Assembly (NCBI GenBank): GCA_936450465.1
Contig: OW388300.1
Location: forward strand, 51,632,551 to 51,696,550
Direction of reading: 5' to 3'
From: Gibbula magus
Taxonomy: Eukaryota > Mollusca > Gastropoda > Trochida > Trochidae
Length of the DNA stretch: 64,000 bases
The position numbers and the translations under genes were made by a program. Below are positions 1 to 12,985 of this stretch, piece by piece (the first letter of the stretch is position 1; each line of letters begins with the position of its first letter). The notes beneath the pieces are model-generated. The model was not told where the DNA came from and ran no database searches. It saw only the letters and a program-made list of their open reading frames with translations.

Positions 1-680
1 AAATAGTGTGTACTTCTTGTTATTATGAAAGACATTTAAAATCGACTTTATCCAACAGCAGTCTTTCCGTTTTTACTGTAAAAATGTGATGGCGTTTCTT
101 TGGAAGTGAGTTGATAAATATATATTTGCTTGACATTTCTGTTTTCTTGCTTCTTTTTGGTGCCATGTCTTATCTATGATATGTCAACAGAAACATTAGC
201 GAATGGATCCTCTGTATCTTGAAAGTTTACGAGGATGGTCATAGAAGGCTGAATGAATGCTAACTCGTCATGGTGGCACAAAAGTCGTCGTTGCTGCATG
301 GAGTGGTCATGATAATGAACGGCTCTGATTGCACAGAGAATGCAAAAGGAAGGCACAGGGGAGGCAGAGGCAATGCCCAATTACTTACATGGTGATCATT
401 GAGCGTCCTTTGCGACCCTAGAACGTCCATTTCTGCCTCCTGGGAGCAACCGTTGAGTGACCAGAATCGACGGCGACTTCTCTGCGGAAGTTTTGAGCAT
501 TTTAAACATTTTGTAGCTTCCTCAGCGTCCTTAGCGATCAATCACGATGTCTCAACATCCCATGTGCCACCTCCTCATGCGCGACATAAGCAACCATTCT
601 GCCTCCCTTGGATCTCCAATGGCGATCTGTTATGTATTTTGGTCGCACAGAGGACACACATGGGTCTTTATGTCTGTGTA
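1..680. other. No recognisable gene
   Basis: Slightly GC-richer than the rest of the window. Short open frames exist on both strands (about 260-540 and 538-837 on the minus strand) but they begin at non-ATG codons, overlap each other and show no family motif. A good-looking minus-strand splice donor (GTAAGTAA, near 385) follows the first frame, so a hidden exon cannot be excluded. I see no repeat family here that recurs elsewhere in the window. Confidence 0.4.
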
Positions 681-1673
681 AAGGGGCCTTTACTTTAGCC
701 GAAAGGCCTCGGCGTTTATGATTCATGTGCGGGAAGGTTAATCTAACTAGAACACCTGGCCTCAGTCGGTAATTACAATAACTAAACTGCCTCGATATTT
801 CCAGACAAGTGCCTCTTATTGCACTTGGGAATGGCATTACTGCTTTAGGAGGTTGTTTGTATTTTAGTGTTAAACATAAATATAGTTGATTGCATTTCTT
901 AGGTTAAATAATATATCATCATTTTGTAGAATAAGAAACTTGATTGGACAGCTTTTGCTCAGCAGGTGTTCGTCAACTTACCGATCGGTCTCTAAGCCAT
1001 GAATACTCAGTCTAGGTTATTCTACCAACGAATATGCACACAAAGATATGTCAAACACTAAGGTGTATTAATATGCATGCATGTGTTCCAAATGCGAGCC
1101 AGCCTACGATTGTAGATACATTTCCTTCAATTTCCAGACTTCGGTCATAAATAGAGCATAAATTGTATGCCGTCTACGTAAAACTATGTATACGGCACTC
1201 TAGCCTGAATATAGGTATATTCACTACTCTCGCTTTGGAAATACTAATATTTAGGCACTCGAGTCATAAACATAGTATGACATAGACACTAATTTAATAA
1301 CCTCTGTATCCATGCTAAAATCTTTGACTTTAAACTCACCCCAAAAACAAACGCAGGTTTGAAATGCAAGTTTAGAAGACCTCTTTAGGCAGCCGCTTTA
1401 CTAATCTTCTTATATTGCCTACTGATCTCTAAATTATATATTAGAGAGGATCTTGAATAAACATCACACTCCTTATAGCTAGAAGATACGAAGCGACCTC
1501 TATTTCAGTTAATTAATCTAAGTAACCGACTTTATATATGACATATTCATCATACACATCTGATACCGTGGTTCACTAACCCAATTCTGTGCTCTAACAT
1601 AAACAAGTTTTAGTTTAGAAAAGTTTAATTCATTTTTTATATAACTAACTAACTGTTATATAACTATTAAGAA

Positions 1674-2340
1674 CTAGAAATATGTGCATGTGATGCACTG
1701 TGATGTCCCCCGCTCCAACTTTCAATCCAACCTAGTCATATTACCCTTGTTTTTCACTTATGCTAAGCACTAAGTTCAATACTGCATCAATAACGAGAAA
1801 TAAAAAATTCAAAATAGCCAAAGTAGCAAAAGGCACCACTCTATCACTAGGTCTAAGCAAATACAAAGATTGGTGAACAAATATTGAACCGTTTTGGAGA
1901 TAGAGGCCGGAAAAGGTCCCTACCCCCAATATGCACTAAGTTCAAATTGTTTCCATGGAAACCAGAAAAAAATTAAAAAAATTCAGAATAACCAAAATAG
2001 CAAAAGGCACCACTCCACCACTTGGTCTAACCACATACAAAGTTTCGTAAAGAAATACTAAATAGATTTTGAAATAGAGGCCGGAAAAGGTCCCTACCCC
2101 CAATTTGCACTAAGTTCAAATTGTTTCCATGGAAACCAGAAAAAATAAAAAATTCAGAATAACCAAAATAGCAAAAGGCACCACTTCACCACTAGGTCTA
2201 ACCACATACCAAGTTTCGTGAAAAAATATTGAACGGTTTTTGAGATATGGCCCGGAAAAGAAAGCATTTCGGATCAACGGAATGACGGACGGAGGCGAAA
2301 ACATTATGTCTCCCGAACATTTTTTCGGGGGACATAATAA
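1674..2340 (-). mobile_element. Hairpin-ended element with tandem core
   Basis: The left boundary carries GTCCCCCGC near 1705. The right end is a stem-loop, GTCTCCCGA to TCGGGGGAC, at about 2309-2333, preceded by an ACGGACGGAGG tract. Between them lie three tandem monomers of about 166-174 bp, recognised by GCACTAAGTTCAA at 1767, 1933 and 2107. The paralogous stretch near 38025 runs straight from CTATTAAGAA to ATCAGTTAAT and so looks like the empty site. The architecture is that of the element at 22236 in the opposite orientation. Non-autonomous; it may be related to Pearl or Helitron-associated elements of molluscs (inference). Confidence 0.6.
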
Positions 2341-4794
2341 ATCAGTTAATATTGTATCTCGAGTTCCGGTTTTATTGTATGACATAGTAGAGCACACATT
2401 CCATTACGTAACATTCATAGCTTTCAGAATTCTTAACTTTAATTTAACCAATGTGCTGAGGAATGAGTTTAGAACGCCATTAAAGTCATTCATGCAGTGA
2501 TTTGTAAAGCCAGGTATCTGCAGGTTGTATTCTTTGCCGGATTTAGTCATAGCACCAGCCACAAAGTGTCTTGCAAGTGTGTGCAAATACCTAAGACTTA
2601 TCAAGAGGTGGGTATGTCATGTATCCCATACAAAATAATTCGATTAATCGAAATGTGTATATTGTGTGTAATATATTGTTGACTCAGCTGCTGATAGTGT
2701 GGCTTGTAGAACGGACGAAGCCCTGCATACATTTCATACTTCACGTTACTTTATTTTATTATAATCTAATGGCTCACAGTTTTTGTTAACACGTACAGCA
2801 GCTGCCGCTAAATTCAGATTATTAGTGTTCACGGTAACAAAGGTAAATCCTTAGAAAGGATACAAATCCAATATGTGTACATCATGAATGTTATGACTGA
2901 TATCAGCTGAACCAGTGAGTCTGAATATATGTAAGTTAATGTACATACATACATATACAGACAATGTATATGTGTTTTCTTAACCTTTCGCATATACGAT
3001 CTGTACATGCTACATATATACTAAACTAGTGAGTGTTCATATATACCCATTAACACAAAACCAATGCTACACAAGAACAACCTTCCCCATGTTGTGTTTG
3101 CAATTGATAACCATCGGATCCACTTTATCCTTTCATAACAAGCTCAAGAGTTGAACTAGCACACTTTAAACTGGTTATAAACACGTGAACACATTCAGTA
3201 TGAAATCTATTTTTGAGGTGCTAAAGGTATTTTGCATGTGGATTTATTCCTTATAAGAAGTCCATCTGTTTATCAATGTCTCATTAGTGTTTCTGGTTCT
3301 ATTTGTATTGAGAAGTGGCAAAGAGGCTTTTTTTTATATTTGTTTTATCGCTGTTTAACCACGAGTTGACCAAGGCAGACATAGAGGTTATTTTCCAACA
3401 CACGAGTGCAATATCAATATATACTTCCACTATTAAATAAAGTATATGGAACTTTAAGGAAACCTTAAATAAATGCGTTACCACATGTCCATTTATCTTG
3501 CTGGCTGAAAGAAAACACCATTTAGATACAGATGTTTGCTGTTGCTTATTTCTTGAAATACTTGTTTTAACTTGTACATCAAACATTTAAAGAATTTAGA
3601 ATAGTCTGGCCTCTGTTATAGATACAGCGTTCAAATAAGAATGCATGCAAAATCCCCCTAAAGCCCATGTGCAAGATGTAAGAAGATAAGACAACTGACA
3701 TTGAAATAATTATTATGTCAAACATTTGCTCGTCATTTCACGCCAAAGGCTTCTGTTAACAAATTTGAATGAACCAAGCTGTCAGGCTAATTGATGCGAG
3801 CCTAAGGGAATCGTTTTTAAACCGATCCTGTAAACGATGATGTGATAAATTACAATGCACAATCAAAGATGTCCTTTGGGAGTTAGAGCAAATTAACATT
3901 CAGCTGATTACATTAGGCTTTTTTCTCTCTTGTAACTCCCGAAAGGCAAAGATCTTTTGAGGCAGATTAGGTGAGCTTAGCTTTCTAAGATCACATAATA
4001 TTAAACAGTTGATCTTTGGCTTAGGGTTTAGCCCTTTTACTAACCTGAAGGACAGAAGGACAGATTAACACATTACAGAAAACATAAAAATCCCATTCCA
4101 TTAAATTTTCTACAATATATGCTGGTTCCTTGTTTTTGATGATATTCAATTGAAAACGTGAACATAGATAAGCTTATAGAATAGAACAGAACAGAACAGA
4201 AAAGTTCGGGAATATAAGGAAGGATATCATATCTATTTCTCGAATCGCCATTACAGTAAGGGTTGCAGAAAAAAGGATAACATTGCAAATTTTTTAAAAC
4301 CTTTTAAAGTGCACATACGCATATTGTAGGCTGCACCAGCGCAGTTTCAAAAACACAATATTCTATCTGCAGATGTTTATGCAAAACGGTTGCCGAAATT
4401 AATTCATGCGTGATGTACGTGTTGTAATCTTCAATTTCAGGTCATATTTTGATACTATAAAATTAGCATTCTGGAGATCTGGTAATAAACAAGTATACAC
4501 ATCGACTATAATCTTCCATATGTACATAAACACGGTTGTGACCATACTTGTGACATTGTAAGCAATATTTCATTGAAGTTTCTTTAACCATTTGAAATAT
4601 CAGCAGGTAAATGAATTACACTTCCAAAACTAATTCAATATTTTGTCTCCTGTTTCAATTTCCTGCTAGCAGCTGCAAGGCGGAGAGACTCAGAAGTCAT
4701 ATTGAAATACAGGATAATTAAAAGATTTCCCGTTAATGTGCAGACGCTGGCTGTGTTCTGATCGGAATTAGCCGAACATGTTGCTGCAGCTTCA

Positions 4795-4843
4795 ATGACA
4801 GCATGTACTTCAATCGTCCTGGTATTCACTGCATGCGAGTCTG
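4795..4843 (+). CDS. Possible signal-peptide exon, copy 1
   Basis: An ATG opens 16 codons plus one base encoding a short hydrophobic leader (M-T-A-C-T-S-I-V-L-V-F-T-A-C-E-S) that looks like a secretory signal peptide. It is followed directly by GGTGAGTC, a good splice-donor context. The same block occurs in all five segmental copies; copies 1-3 keep the ATG and frame, and copies 4-5 have lost the ATG. Several differences among copies 1-3 are silent (ATC/ATT, GTC/GTT, CTG/TTG, GAG/GAA), but others change the residue, so constraint is not proven. No downstream exon was recognised. If no intron is used, the frame reads on for about 30 more codons in this copy only. It could equally be chance in a conserved non-coding block. 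Confidence 0.25.
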
Positions 4844-5151
4844 GTGAGTCTCTTGTAAACTGTAATAACTTTGTTCAGAATTATGATTTGATGTTCAACT
4901 ACCCTTCAAACTTAACTGTCTTTTAAAGTTGTTTTCAGTTCCCCACTCAAGACCCATGAGTGCTAATCGAGAAACAAGCTGTGTGTTCTACCTTATCAAA
5001 ATTTGGGTTAGGGTTAACTTTATTTTACCTAGATTGTAGACTATTTACCTGCGATTAGGAAGTGCATGCCAAGAAGATATTTTTATACAACAGGTTACCA
5101 TCCTGGAGTGGATTTAACACGACGATTTCAGACGTTCAGTTGCTGTTGTCC

Positions 5152-8100
5152 TAGGTCGAGAGGCTCTACCTGCAACCCCACTGGATAGCAGGTAGAGAGC
5201 GACTATGGTTAAAACAGGGGGGATTTACGCAGACAGTACTGTATGCATCGTTTTTTGCTATGTTGCGGTTATTTCGCATGACGCAAGCATATTCTAATTA
5301 TGCCCTATCGATTGGAATCGCTTGCAAGAATTGTTTTCACCTATTTATAATGTCGACATCGCTTGTTTTATTTTTACCGGGTGTTTGCATCGACCAATCA
5401 AATTGCGTCATACGATTCGAAAAATAGATACAGCGTGGAGTTAATTTAATCATGGTGACCTCGCATGTTGACGATGTTGGGAGACCAAGCAAGTGAGGGA
5501 AATCTTACGTAAATTCTTCTAGAACTGTTGAAGAGGAGAAACTCTGAGAAATGGAAATTTAATTTTAAGAAGAAATACATTCTAGTTACTGTTTGTTTTC
5601 TAAGAAATAAATACAAATATAGTCACAAGTGACGATAAAAGGATTCAGCGCATAAATGATTCAATTAGTTGAAATATAATCAATAAATACATCTTTCAAC
5701 ACAAGTTGCAAGTCTCTAGCATCTCTGTAACATTATTGATACATAAATTGTAAACAAATCAATATGGCGCCTAAACCACGTGACCTACGAACTCGCCATG
5801 ATTTATGTTTTTTCTCACATGGTTATTGTGCATATTGTGCATCTTTTTTGTGCAAAGTTTTTCCCATGTTAAAAATGGAGAATAAGATTCGAACTGGACC
5901 TTGAATGATTGCACCAATTTGAGGCCCAAATGTTACACAGATTGACTTCATACTGAGGACTATCGGTACCTTTATTTTTAGAATGTTAACTCTCGTAGTT
6001 TCGGCTGAATCCGAGTGAAAACATATAATAGAAGAACAAAGGAATTGCGACTTTTACACAGTCTATGGGCGTGACCTGACATCCTTTGTCTCTGTTGTTC
6101 AAATTGTGTGAATAGTTTCGCATAAATAGCGACGAAACCGTACATCTTACAAACTTGTTATGATTGACTTTTGTGTCTGAAGTGTTCCTGTCTATCATAT
6201 TAAAAAAACTAAGTGCATTTTGAAAATTCCCCCCATGTTAAAATTGTCAGTGTTATTATCTGTAATTATGTACCCGTTCTCAAAAACCGGAAGTGACTGT
6301 TCAGCATCGATTTTATTGTTGATTCGTATAGACCATAGTGCTGTCTTACCTTTCCTGGAAAAATCTTGAAATTTGGAGTTAAACCTTATGAGTTATCTCC
6401 CTTTGAAGTTTGCGATTTTAAAATTTTTTTCGGACTTTGAAAGGTCACTGTGAAAAAAGTATTAGGAATTCGCACAAACAAGAACAAACTTGTTATTCCC
6501 CAATGGGTCAGCTATATATAAATAGAGTTTCAGCTCTTAGGTGCTAATATCTTCGGAGTGGTGTTTCCGCAAAAGTACATGGGGTCCGAATTTTTTTTTA
6601 AAAAGTTGAAACATCCAAGATAGCGGCTAAACCACGTGAATGACGATTTCGCCATGATTTACTTTATTGCTCGCAATGTCATTGCGGATCTTTTGGGAAA
6701 AGTTGCAAGTCTCTAGGTGCATTTTTTAAATTTCCCACGTTAAAAATCGAACTTTAGAATCGAACTGGACCTTTAGTGGGACAACTGATTGGGCCCAAAA
6801 GCTTAAAGTGCCGTGTGTTTAGTGAGAGCTGTCTGACTGCAAAGTTTGGTTGACTTATCTGCAGCCGTTGTGGCTCAATCGCTGCCACAAGATCGGTGCA
6901 AATAATAAAAAAAAACTAAAAAAACACGCCAATAACAATAAGGATTCGGCCTTATGGCTGAATCCTTAATTACGTACATCTGTAGCATGCGATAAAATCT
7001 GTTTCCTTTTAAAAATTGCAGCAATTAGAATCGCGACATAATTTTCCAAAAGATAAAACTATCTTCACCGATAATGCTTTATAAATAAATGTGGATACAA
7101 CATGTGGTTATCATTTTTCAAAATTTTAATTTTTAACTATTCAAGAACATTATGTACGAAATCGTATGGTGTATACAAAAGATACGAGTCAACATTGATC
7201 AAAATTCACGGCTAGATACGCTAATTCAATATCGGTTTGATTAACATTACGTACGGCAAAAGTATGTTAAGACAATCATAATTCATAATATATCATAATA
7301 GTGTACAGTACCAATTTATTTATAAACAGGTACGATATTAGAAGATAAAAACATATGCTGCAATCTACTAGTATCACGGCGTTGCACGAATAATTTTAAT
7401 AAATTAAACGTGATTCTTACTATTGCCAATTTTTGCAGAACGTTTTGAAATAAACTTACCTAAACGTACATAACAATATTACGTTATCCCTCCGTTGATT
7501 ACTTGTCGACTGAAAACTGATTGACGGAGACCATGTTCCAATAGATCACCATGAAAATAAGGATATGCGGCATGCCTTTTAAGAATCTACATCCGAATTA
7601 AATGTATGTGTTTATAGCAGGGTGCTTGCCGATCTATGGGTAAATATTGTTAAGCAAATCGGCAGTCAGATAAGTTATAAACTTATTTGTGTATTGGTCA
7701 TTTAGCTGGCACTAGTCATGTCTATGACATTTACGTCACCTGTTGTACCATCACATGGAAGTCCGACAATTTCCCACTTTCTTCCAATTTTGTATTGTCG
7801 TGCGAAATTAATTGTTCGCAAAGTAAGTTTTATTTAATAAATTTTATGTTTTATTTATTTTTGTAATATCTATGTTTATTGCAATTTGCTAAAGATACGG
7901 CTTCATATTGAATGCATCTAAACATATTTATAATGCTGATGAGTTTTACAGAAAGAGACTTGAGTGATGTGAATGCGATATGTGCGGCAGCCATGTTATC
8001 GTGCATATCAGCGTGGTATTCATAAGTTAAACGTTCTCATTTTTAATGAGCTATTCTCTAAATAAATTTTAAAAGTAAAGTGAATCATATTCTAAAAATA

Positions 8101-9148
8101 ATTTAAGCTTTAAAAGAAATAAAGGATATATGATTTTGGAAAACTATGTGACCACACAAGGTAATGGTTATGCAAAGGCCATAAGAAAGAGATATGTCGG
8201 ACTGACAATGATGTAAAATACGACCGCGAGAACAACTATTTTTTCTTTAAAAGGCTGGAATAAAACAAATATGATGAAGTTATTTCCACTATAGAGTGTA
8301 AAATATCACCTTAGTGTCAAATTAATTTTACCCCGTATTACACCAAATAGTTATGCTCGTATTTTATAAGCGTCGATTACTGAGCACATTGCGCGATGTA
8401 TAAAATCCGGTATATTTTGTCAGCATATACTAACAAATGATTTTTATTGATCAACAACACCTTATCGTAACAAAAAGATGTTGTGATTTAATGTTGCATG
8501 GATATAAAATTATTCTTCGGCATATATGATCGACTACAAGACAACAGTTTGTTCCGTTTGGACCACTTGCATGCACGTCTTCTAGAGTAGATGTCGGCAC
8601 ATCGACAGTCTATTCATTACGGGACTAGTCAGTAGCCAAGGCATTTAATGAACATTATCAGTTAATCAATGAATTACATTATCCAGTAATCAAAACTGCT
8701 GAAGAGTAACAACGTTAACCATATTTATATATAAATATTTTAATTTACAATGTTCACAAATAAAAATGGCAAATTCAAATTCGTCCCCACTCTCCGACAT
8801 CGCAAGAACCAGGTGACGCTAATTTTATTCATAGTGACCTCGCTAGTGATCGAGGTCGTTTCTGATTGGCTGGCGCTTTCCAAAATGGCAGCGCCCAACG
8901 TTGTTGCGACAAGTGCCGAGGAATGAAATGTATACCTAGAATTTTAAAACAGAACAGCGTTGATAGAAGAATGTTAAGTTATGAAATGTTTTAAATTATT
9001 ATCAAGTAGTGATTCTAGGCATTTTAAGCAAACTGTCACATCAAAATCAAAACATCAGATTTCCACCCAGTTTTAACCATAGCCGTCTTCTGTCGTTAGT
9101 ATGCGGCTCGCTGTGTAGAGCATTCGGACGACAGAGGTTTCGGTATAC
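5152..9148. mobile_element. 4.0-kb TIR element with 9-bp target duplication
   Basis: The nine bases CTGTTGTCC stand at both 5143-5151 and 9149-9157. Paralogous copies 2-5 are continuous here (for example 16255-16280), so this is a clean insertion into copy 1. Both ends carry a stem-loop followed inward by the shared motif CTATGGTTAAAAC. On the left the stem pairs GCTCTACCTGC with GCAGGTAGAGAGC; on the right, read as the reverse complement, CTCTGTCGT pairs with ACGACAG. The stems differ in sequence, but the layout is shared. A 9-bp duplication is typical of Mutator-like elements, but I see no transposase. The interior (about 7000-8750) is AT-rich with no recognisable gene. Superfamily unassigned. 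Confidence 0.6.
5755..6975. repeat. Internal direct repeat and hairpin
   Basis: Inside the 4-kb element, a block containing GGCGCCTAAACCACGTGA and CGCCATGATTTA (about 5762-5805) recurs about 860 bp later (about 6625-6665), together with AAGTTGCAAGTCTCTAG (5703 and 6702). A stem-loop pairing TAAGGATTC with GAATCCTTA lies at about 6940-6970. This may be a further nested repeat or the internal structure of the larger element. Confidence 0.5.
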
Positions 9149-9552
9149 TGTTGTCCAATCATTGAAGGACATGATACGATATTGGACAAGGAAGGGAAAT
9201 GAGCTTGTAACTCTATTACTGAAATTTTCGTTTGATTGTCAAAGTCAATCAATTACATGGAATTCAAGCATGGCATCCAATCTCCACAATACAAGTCAAT
9301 GAACTAAATTTTACGAAAGTTTTTTTTTTATAAACTCGATTACCAAGACAAGACAAGGAAATTGAGACATATGTGTATTTCTTCTCCATTATTTAATCCT
9401 TTAAGCTGAATACCGACCGTTTAGTGACAAGATACCTCTTTAACGAGGACTTCAGTCGACTTTATGGCGGTGCCGATTCCGAATCAACTGTTTTACAGCT
9501 TTATATTGAATGAAGAATGATTTCTCAACCACTCTCTCTGAATGACTATATA

Positions 9553-9578
9553 CATGTATATATATATATATATGTATA

Positions 9579-9640
<62 letters not shown>
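9553..9640. repeat. (TA)n/(TG)n microsatellite
   Basis: An alternating TATATA tract interrupted by a GTGTGTGTGTGTG run. It creates low-complexity open frames of Tyr/Ile and Met/Cys on both strands that are not genes. Confidence 0.95.
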
Positions 9641-9643
<3 letters not shown>

Positions 9644-10099
9644 AATCGTCATGCAAAGTGTGTAAGAGTTATCTCCCTTGCTACTGAAAATTTACATTTC
9701 CTGAAGAGCCTGGATACATATGACTGTTTTGAAATGATTTTGTTTTATTAATGGTAATGGTATTCTTTGGAAGTTTAATTTACATAGATATGAATGTTTA
9801 ACAGAAAATAATTTTATTTTGTAAGATTTCAATTCAAGAAACAACAAATTTGCATGTTCTTCTTGCATATACGTGTAACCATCAACCTTCTATTGAGATA
9901 AAGCCATTATTATAAAATACGTTTGTTGGTTTTTCATAATGATGGTGTGAAATGGTAGTGAAAAAAAATCCACCCACACCTACATTTGGAGCTCATATCT
10001 CAAAACCGAGCACAGTGACCCCAATTTGTTCAGCATAATTGGATTTAGCATATGCTTTTCACGTATAGGATGAAATATTAGCTTTTTTCCTGAGATTTT

Positions 10100-10615
10100 T
10101 TATCCCACGAGTATGACGTCGCCCTCTCCGTCTGATGTCCGTCAGTCCGCCCGTCCGTAATCATTTCGTTTCCAGGGCAGAACTCGAAAACGGTTCATGA
10201 TATCTTGTTGAAACTTTCCATGTGTATTACCCACCAACTGAAGTGGTGCTTTTTGATATTTTGAGATTTCTGATTTAAAAAAAAAAATTATTTTCCCTAG
10301 AAACGTGTTGGATTTGGACTTTGTTCAGAGATAGGTTCGTTTACAGCTCTAAAACTATTCATCATATCTTCCTGAAACTTTGCATGTGTATTACACACTA
10401 ACTGAAGTGGTGCCTTTTGATATTTTCAAATTTCTTTCCTTTCGATCGAAACGCATTAGATTTGGACTTTGTTCAGGGATAGGTCTGCTTCTATTGTAGA
10501 ACTCCAAAACCCTTTATCATGCCTCAAACTCAGCATGTGTATTACCCCCTAACTGAAGTACAATTATCTGTCAAAGATTTGTTTTACAAAGTATGTGGGA
10601 CCGGTGGCCTGGGAT
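10100..10615. mobile_element. Tandem-core dispersed element
   Basis: Starts near ATCCCACGAGTATGACGTCG, passes a GTCCGCCCGTCCGT tract (10140-10160), then runs through about 2.5 monomers of 150-165 bp marked by AACTGAAGTGG at 10236 and 10400 and AACTGAAGTA at 10551. It ends near GTGGGACC at about 10600. Each monomer also holds TGTGTATTAC and a variant of GGATTTGGACTTTGTTCAG. Same layout as the elements at 1674 and 22236 but a different sequence family. Confidence 0.55.
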
Positions 10616-12211
10616 ATGACTCTTGTTTAAATTGGTAAGTAACCTCCTTAAGCATCAGAAGTTTTGATGAACTTTCCTTTGAGGTTTCAATTGTAACAAG
10701 ATTAATTTAATACCTAACAATCGTAAATTATAACAGTGAGTTAGAATGCAGCAACATGCCTCTCTTCAGGACATTAGATATAAAATCGTTACGTTTTGAC
10801 TGATGTCATTTCTATTACCACCAATTTCGAAAGAAGAACCCAGATACTAATTTAATCTATTGATTTCTGTAGACTAATAACCTTACATGTACCTGAATAA
10901 CCCATAATAAATCATGATAACCTCCTATAACATACTTTCAAATTTACGAAGTACCCCTTAGGATATCAAGCTCTAAATGTAATCTTATTATATTTATAGG
11001 ATATCTAACGAGCTTCACGTTTCATATCAAGGTTATGTCCCGAGTGAAATAATTTTGCTTTGTCTCGAGCCTTCGCATGTTTCTTGTTGTCGGAATGTGG
11101 AAAAAAGTTAAAACATCCTCATTAAATGTAAGTTTTAGATTAACTTCGCAGTTGAAATGGCTTTCATTTCGGTTATTTTTGTCTTGTGACTATAAAGTCA
11201 CTGAGTACCCTTACGAGCACGTTGTTTTCATCGAGAGACTGAGAATAGCATTTCGTTGCAATGTCAGTCCAAACGGTAAGACAAAGACCAACAGCCCTTG
11301 CTGCATTCTGAAGTTTGTGCTTATTAGCTCTGCTTTAGTTATGATGTATTTGTTAATTACTCATGTAAAACAATCATTGCGGTGATGACAAGTTTATGAG
11401 TAAACTGAAGAATGAGATAAATATCAATTATAAGTGAAATTACTTGTAATTTTCTGACTGAATCCACGTTCGGTTTATGAATGAATTAAGTAGTCCACGC
11501 AGTGTAAGACTTCTTGTTGGCCAATCAAATTACTTAGAGGTGTGATGACACATATGTGTCATAACATATTGTTATGAAACATTAAGTGACATAACTGACA
11601 TTTACTATACGTATACATTTCTATTATGAAAGCATGTTAAATCCTCCTTGGTATAAGGAGATAATAACAGACAATTGGCAGTGAAATAAGGACCACTGTC
11701 AAATATTGTCTTGTCAATTCAGCCCTATTGGGTATGTTAACAAATTTGGATGAATCAAGGTATCAAGTTGATTGTCAAGAGGCTTTGGTAATACATTGTG
11801 AAACTGATCATATAAAGCATAATTTGATAAATTACAATGCACACACAAATATGTCCCTTGTTCCTGAAATTAACTTGCAAGTGGCTACGTATACATGAGG
11901 CAATTCTTCTCTCTTCTAACTCCCGCAAGTAACAGTGTAAGTGTTTTGAGGCAGATGAGGTCAGATAATCTATTTAAGATCCCATAATAATAAACAGTTG
12001 ATCTAGGATTAACCCCTTTTACGTCAATGAAAAGAAAGACAAGAGATTAACACATTACAAAAAGACGAAATTCCAATTACATTAAATTTTCTGCAATATA
12101 TGTCAGTTAGTGTTTGATGTTCAAATGAAAACGTGAACATGGATGATGTTACATGATTAAACAGAAATGTTCGGGAATATAAGATACTATATCGTATTTA
12201 TGATTCGACTC

Positions 12212-12488
12212 GTCGCATTGAGCCCGGGCAAAGTTTTTGGACAGTTGCCGGTCATCTAAATGTCCATAAAACAACAATCTCCCGACTTTGGAATCGATAT
12301 ACTCAGTTCCATGAAACTGAAGACCGCCCCAGGAGTAGTAGACCATGGATCACCACACCGGTTCAGGATCACTACATCCGGGTCACCCACCCAAGTAATC
12401 GACAGGCCACACCAACCGTACTGCAACACAGAGACCGATGGCAATGTTTCGATCTGCTTTACTCAACCTGGGTATTGTCGACCTTGAT
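12212..12488 (+). pseudogene. Tc1/mariner transposase fragment
   Basis: The frame beginning at 12211 encodes about 92 residues that read as the N-terminal DNA-binding region of a Tc1-like transposase: a helix-turn-helix with T-T-I-S-R-L-W-N-R-Y, then the linker E-D-R-P-R-S-S-R-P-W, which is a decayed GRPR AT-hook-like motif, then T-T-P-V-Q-D-H-Y-I-R. The DDE catalytic region is absent. The flanks are the segmental copy on the left and another repeat element at 12494 on the right, so this is a truncated dead fragment. No inverted terminal repeats were found. The motif match to Tc1/mariner is strong; the exact family cannot be named. Confidence 0.8.
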
Positions 12489-12493
12489 TTTTT

Positions 12494-12985
12494 TAGCTCA
12501 TCAGGCCTGAAAGGCCCGATGGGCTGATGGCATGGCATGGCGTCCGGCGTCTGTCCGTCCATCCATAAACGTTTCACTTTTTCGTCTTCTTCTCCAGAAG
12601 AGAGAGAGAGAGCTGACATTTTATGGGGTCACAGGGGTCACAACCTTAAAAACCTATATCTTCATCTTCTCCAGTTCCAAAAGGTCTAGAGAGCTGAAAA
12701 GTTGTGTGTGGGGTCACAGGGGTCACCACCTTAAAAACCTATTGTCATCTTCGTCTCCAGTTCCAAAAGGTCTAGATTGCTGAAAAGTTGTGTGCAAGCT
12801 CCGTGGCTAATGGGGATTCTAAATTGTAAATTTCGTTACCACATGACCCCAAATGGGGCCACAGGGGTCACAACCTTAATAACCTATTTTCATCTTCTTC
12901 TCCAGTTCCAATGATAGTTGTGTTGTGTGCAGACTACTTGGCTAATGGGGATTCTAAATTGTAGATTTCGTGACCCTGTGACCTA
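12494..12985 (+). mobile_element. Element with CATCAGGCC hairpin end
   Basis: The left end has inverted motifs around CATCAGGCCTGAAAGGCC and GATGGGCTGATGG, followed by GTCTGTCCGTCCATCC. The interior holds imperfect repeats, with GGGGTCACAGGGGTCA near 12625 and 12711, a variant near 12855, and GGCTAATGGGGATTCTAAATT near 12810 and 12940. No coding capacity is apparent. The layout (hairpin, CCGT-like tract, imperfect tandem core) matches three other elements in the window. Confidence 0.55.

Larger units (their letters stand above)
680..11060 (+). repeat. Segmental duplication, copy 1
   Basis: First of five diverged copies of one ancestral segment. Landmarks in order: the block at 690-840 (recurs at 29665), the CACTCG/CATAGTATGACATAGACAC block at 1250 (37550), the CTGCAGGTTGTAT block at 2515 (30950, 38217), the ATCAGCTGAACC block at 2902 (38595, 46857), the TGTTTATCAATGTCTCATTAG block at 3269 (32010, 38964, 47223), the signal-exon block at 4650-4850, the CCATCCTGGAGT block at 5098 and the AAGATTAATTTAATACCTAAC block at 10700. 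It is interrupted by the element at 1674-2340, the 4-kb insertion at 5152-9148 and the element at 10100-10615. Outside these insertions I see no coding region except the possible exon at 4795. Limits are approximate. Confidence 0.7.

Noticed and set aside
260..837. Minus-strand frames of 93 and 99 codons as a gene
   Set aside because: Non-ATG starts, mutual overlap and no conserved motif; not repeated in paralogous copies.
2515..2600. Possible exon between CTGCAG and AAGAG/GTGGGTATG
   Set aside because: The block recurs at 30953 and 38217, but no single reading frame is open in all copies, so coding use is not supported.
4180..4205. (AACAG)n run as a LINE tail like the one at 57690
   Set aside because: The other segmental copies carry shorter forms of the same run in native sequence and there is no adjacent LINE.
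9452..9751. Open frames of 66-69 codons on both strands rich in Tyr and Ile
   Set aside because: They are translations of the TA/TG microsatellite.
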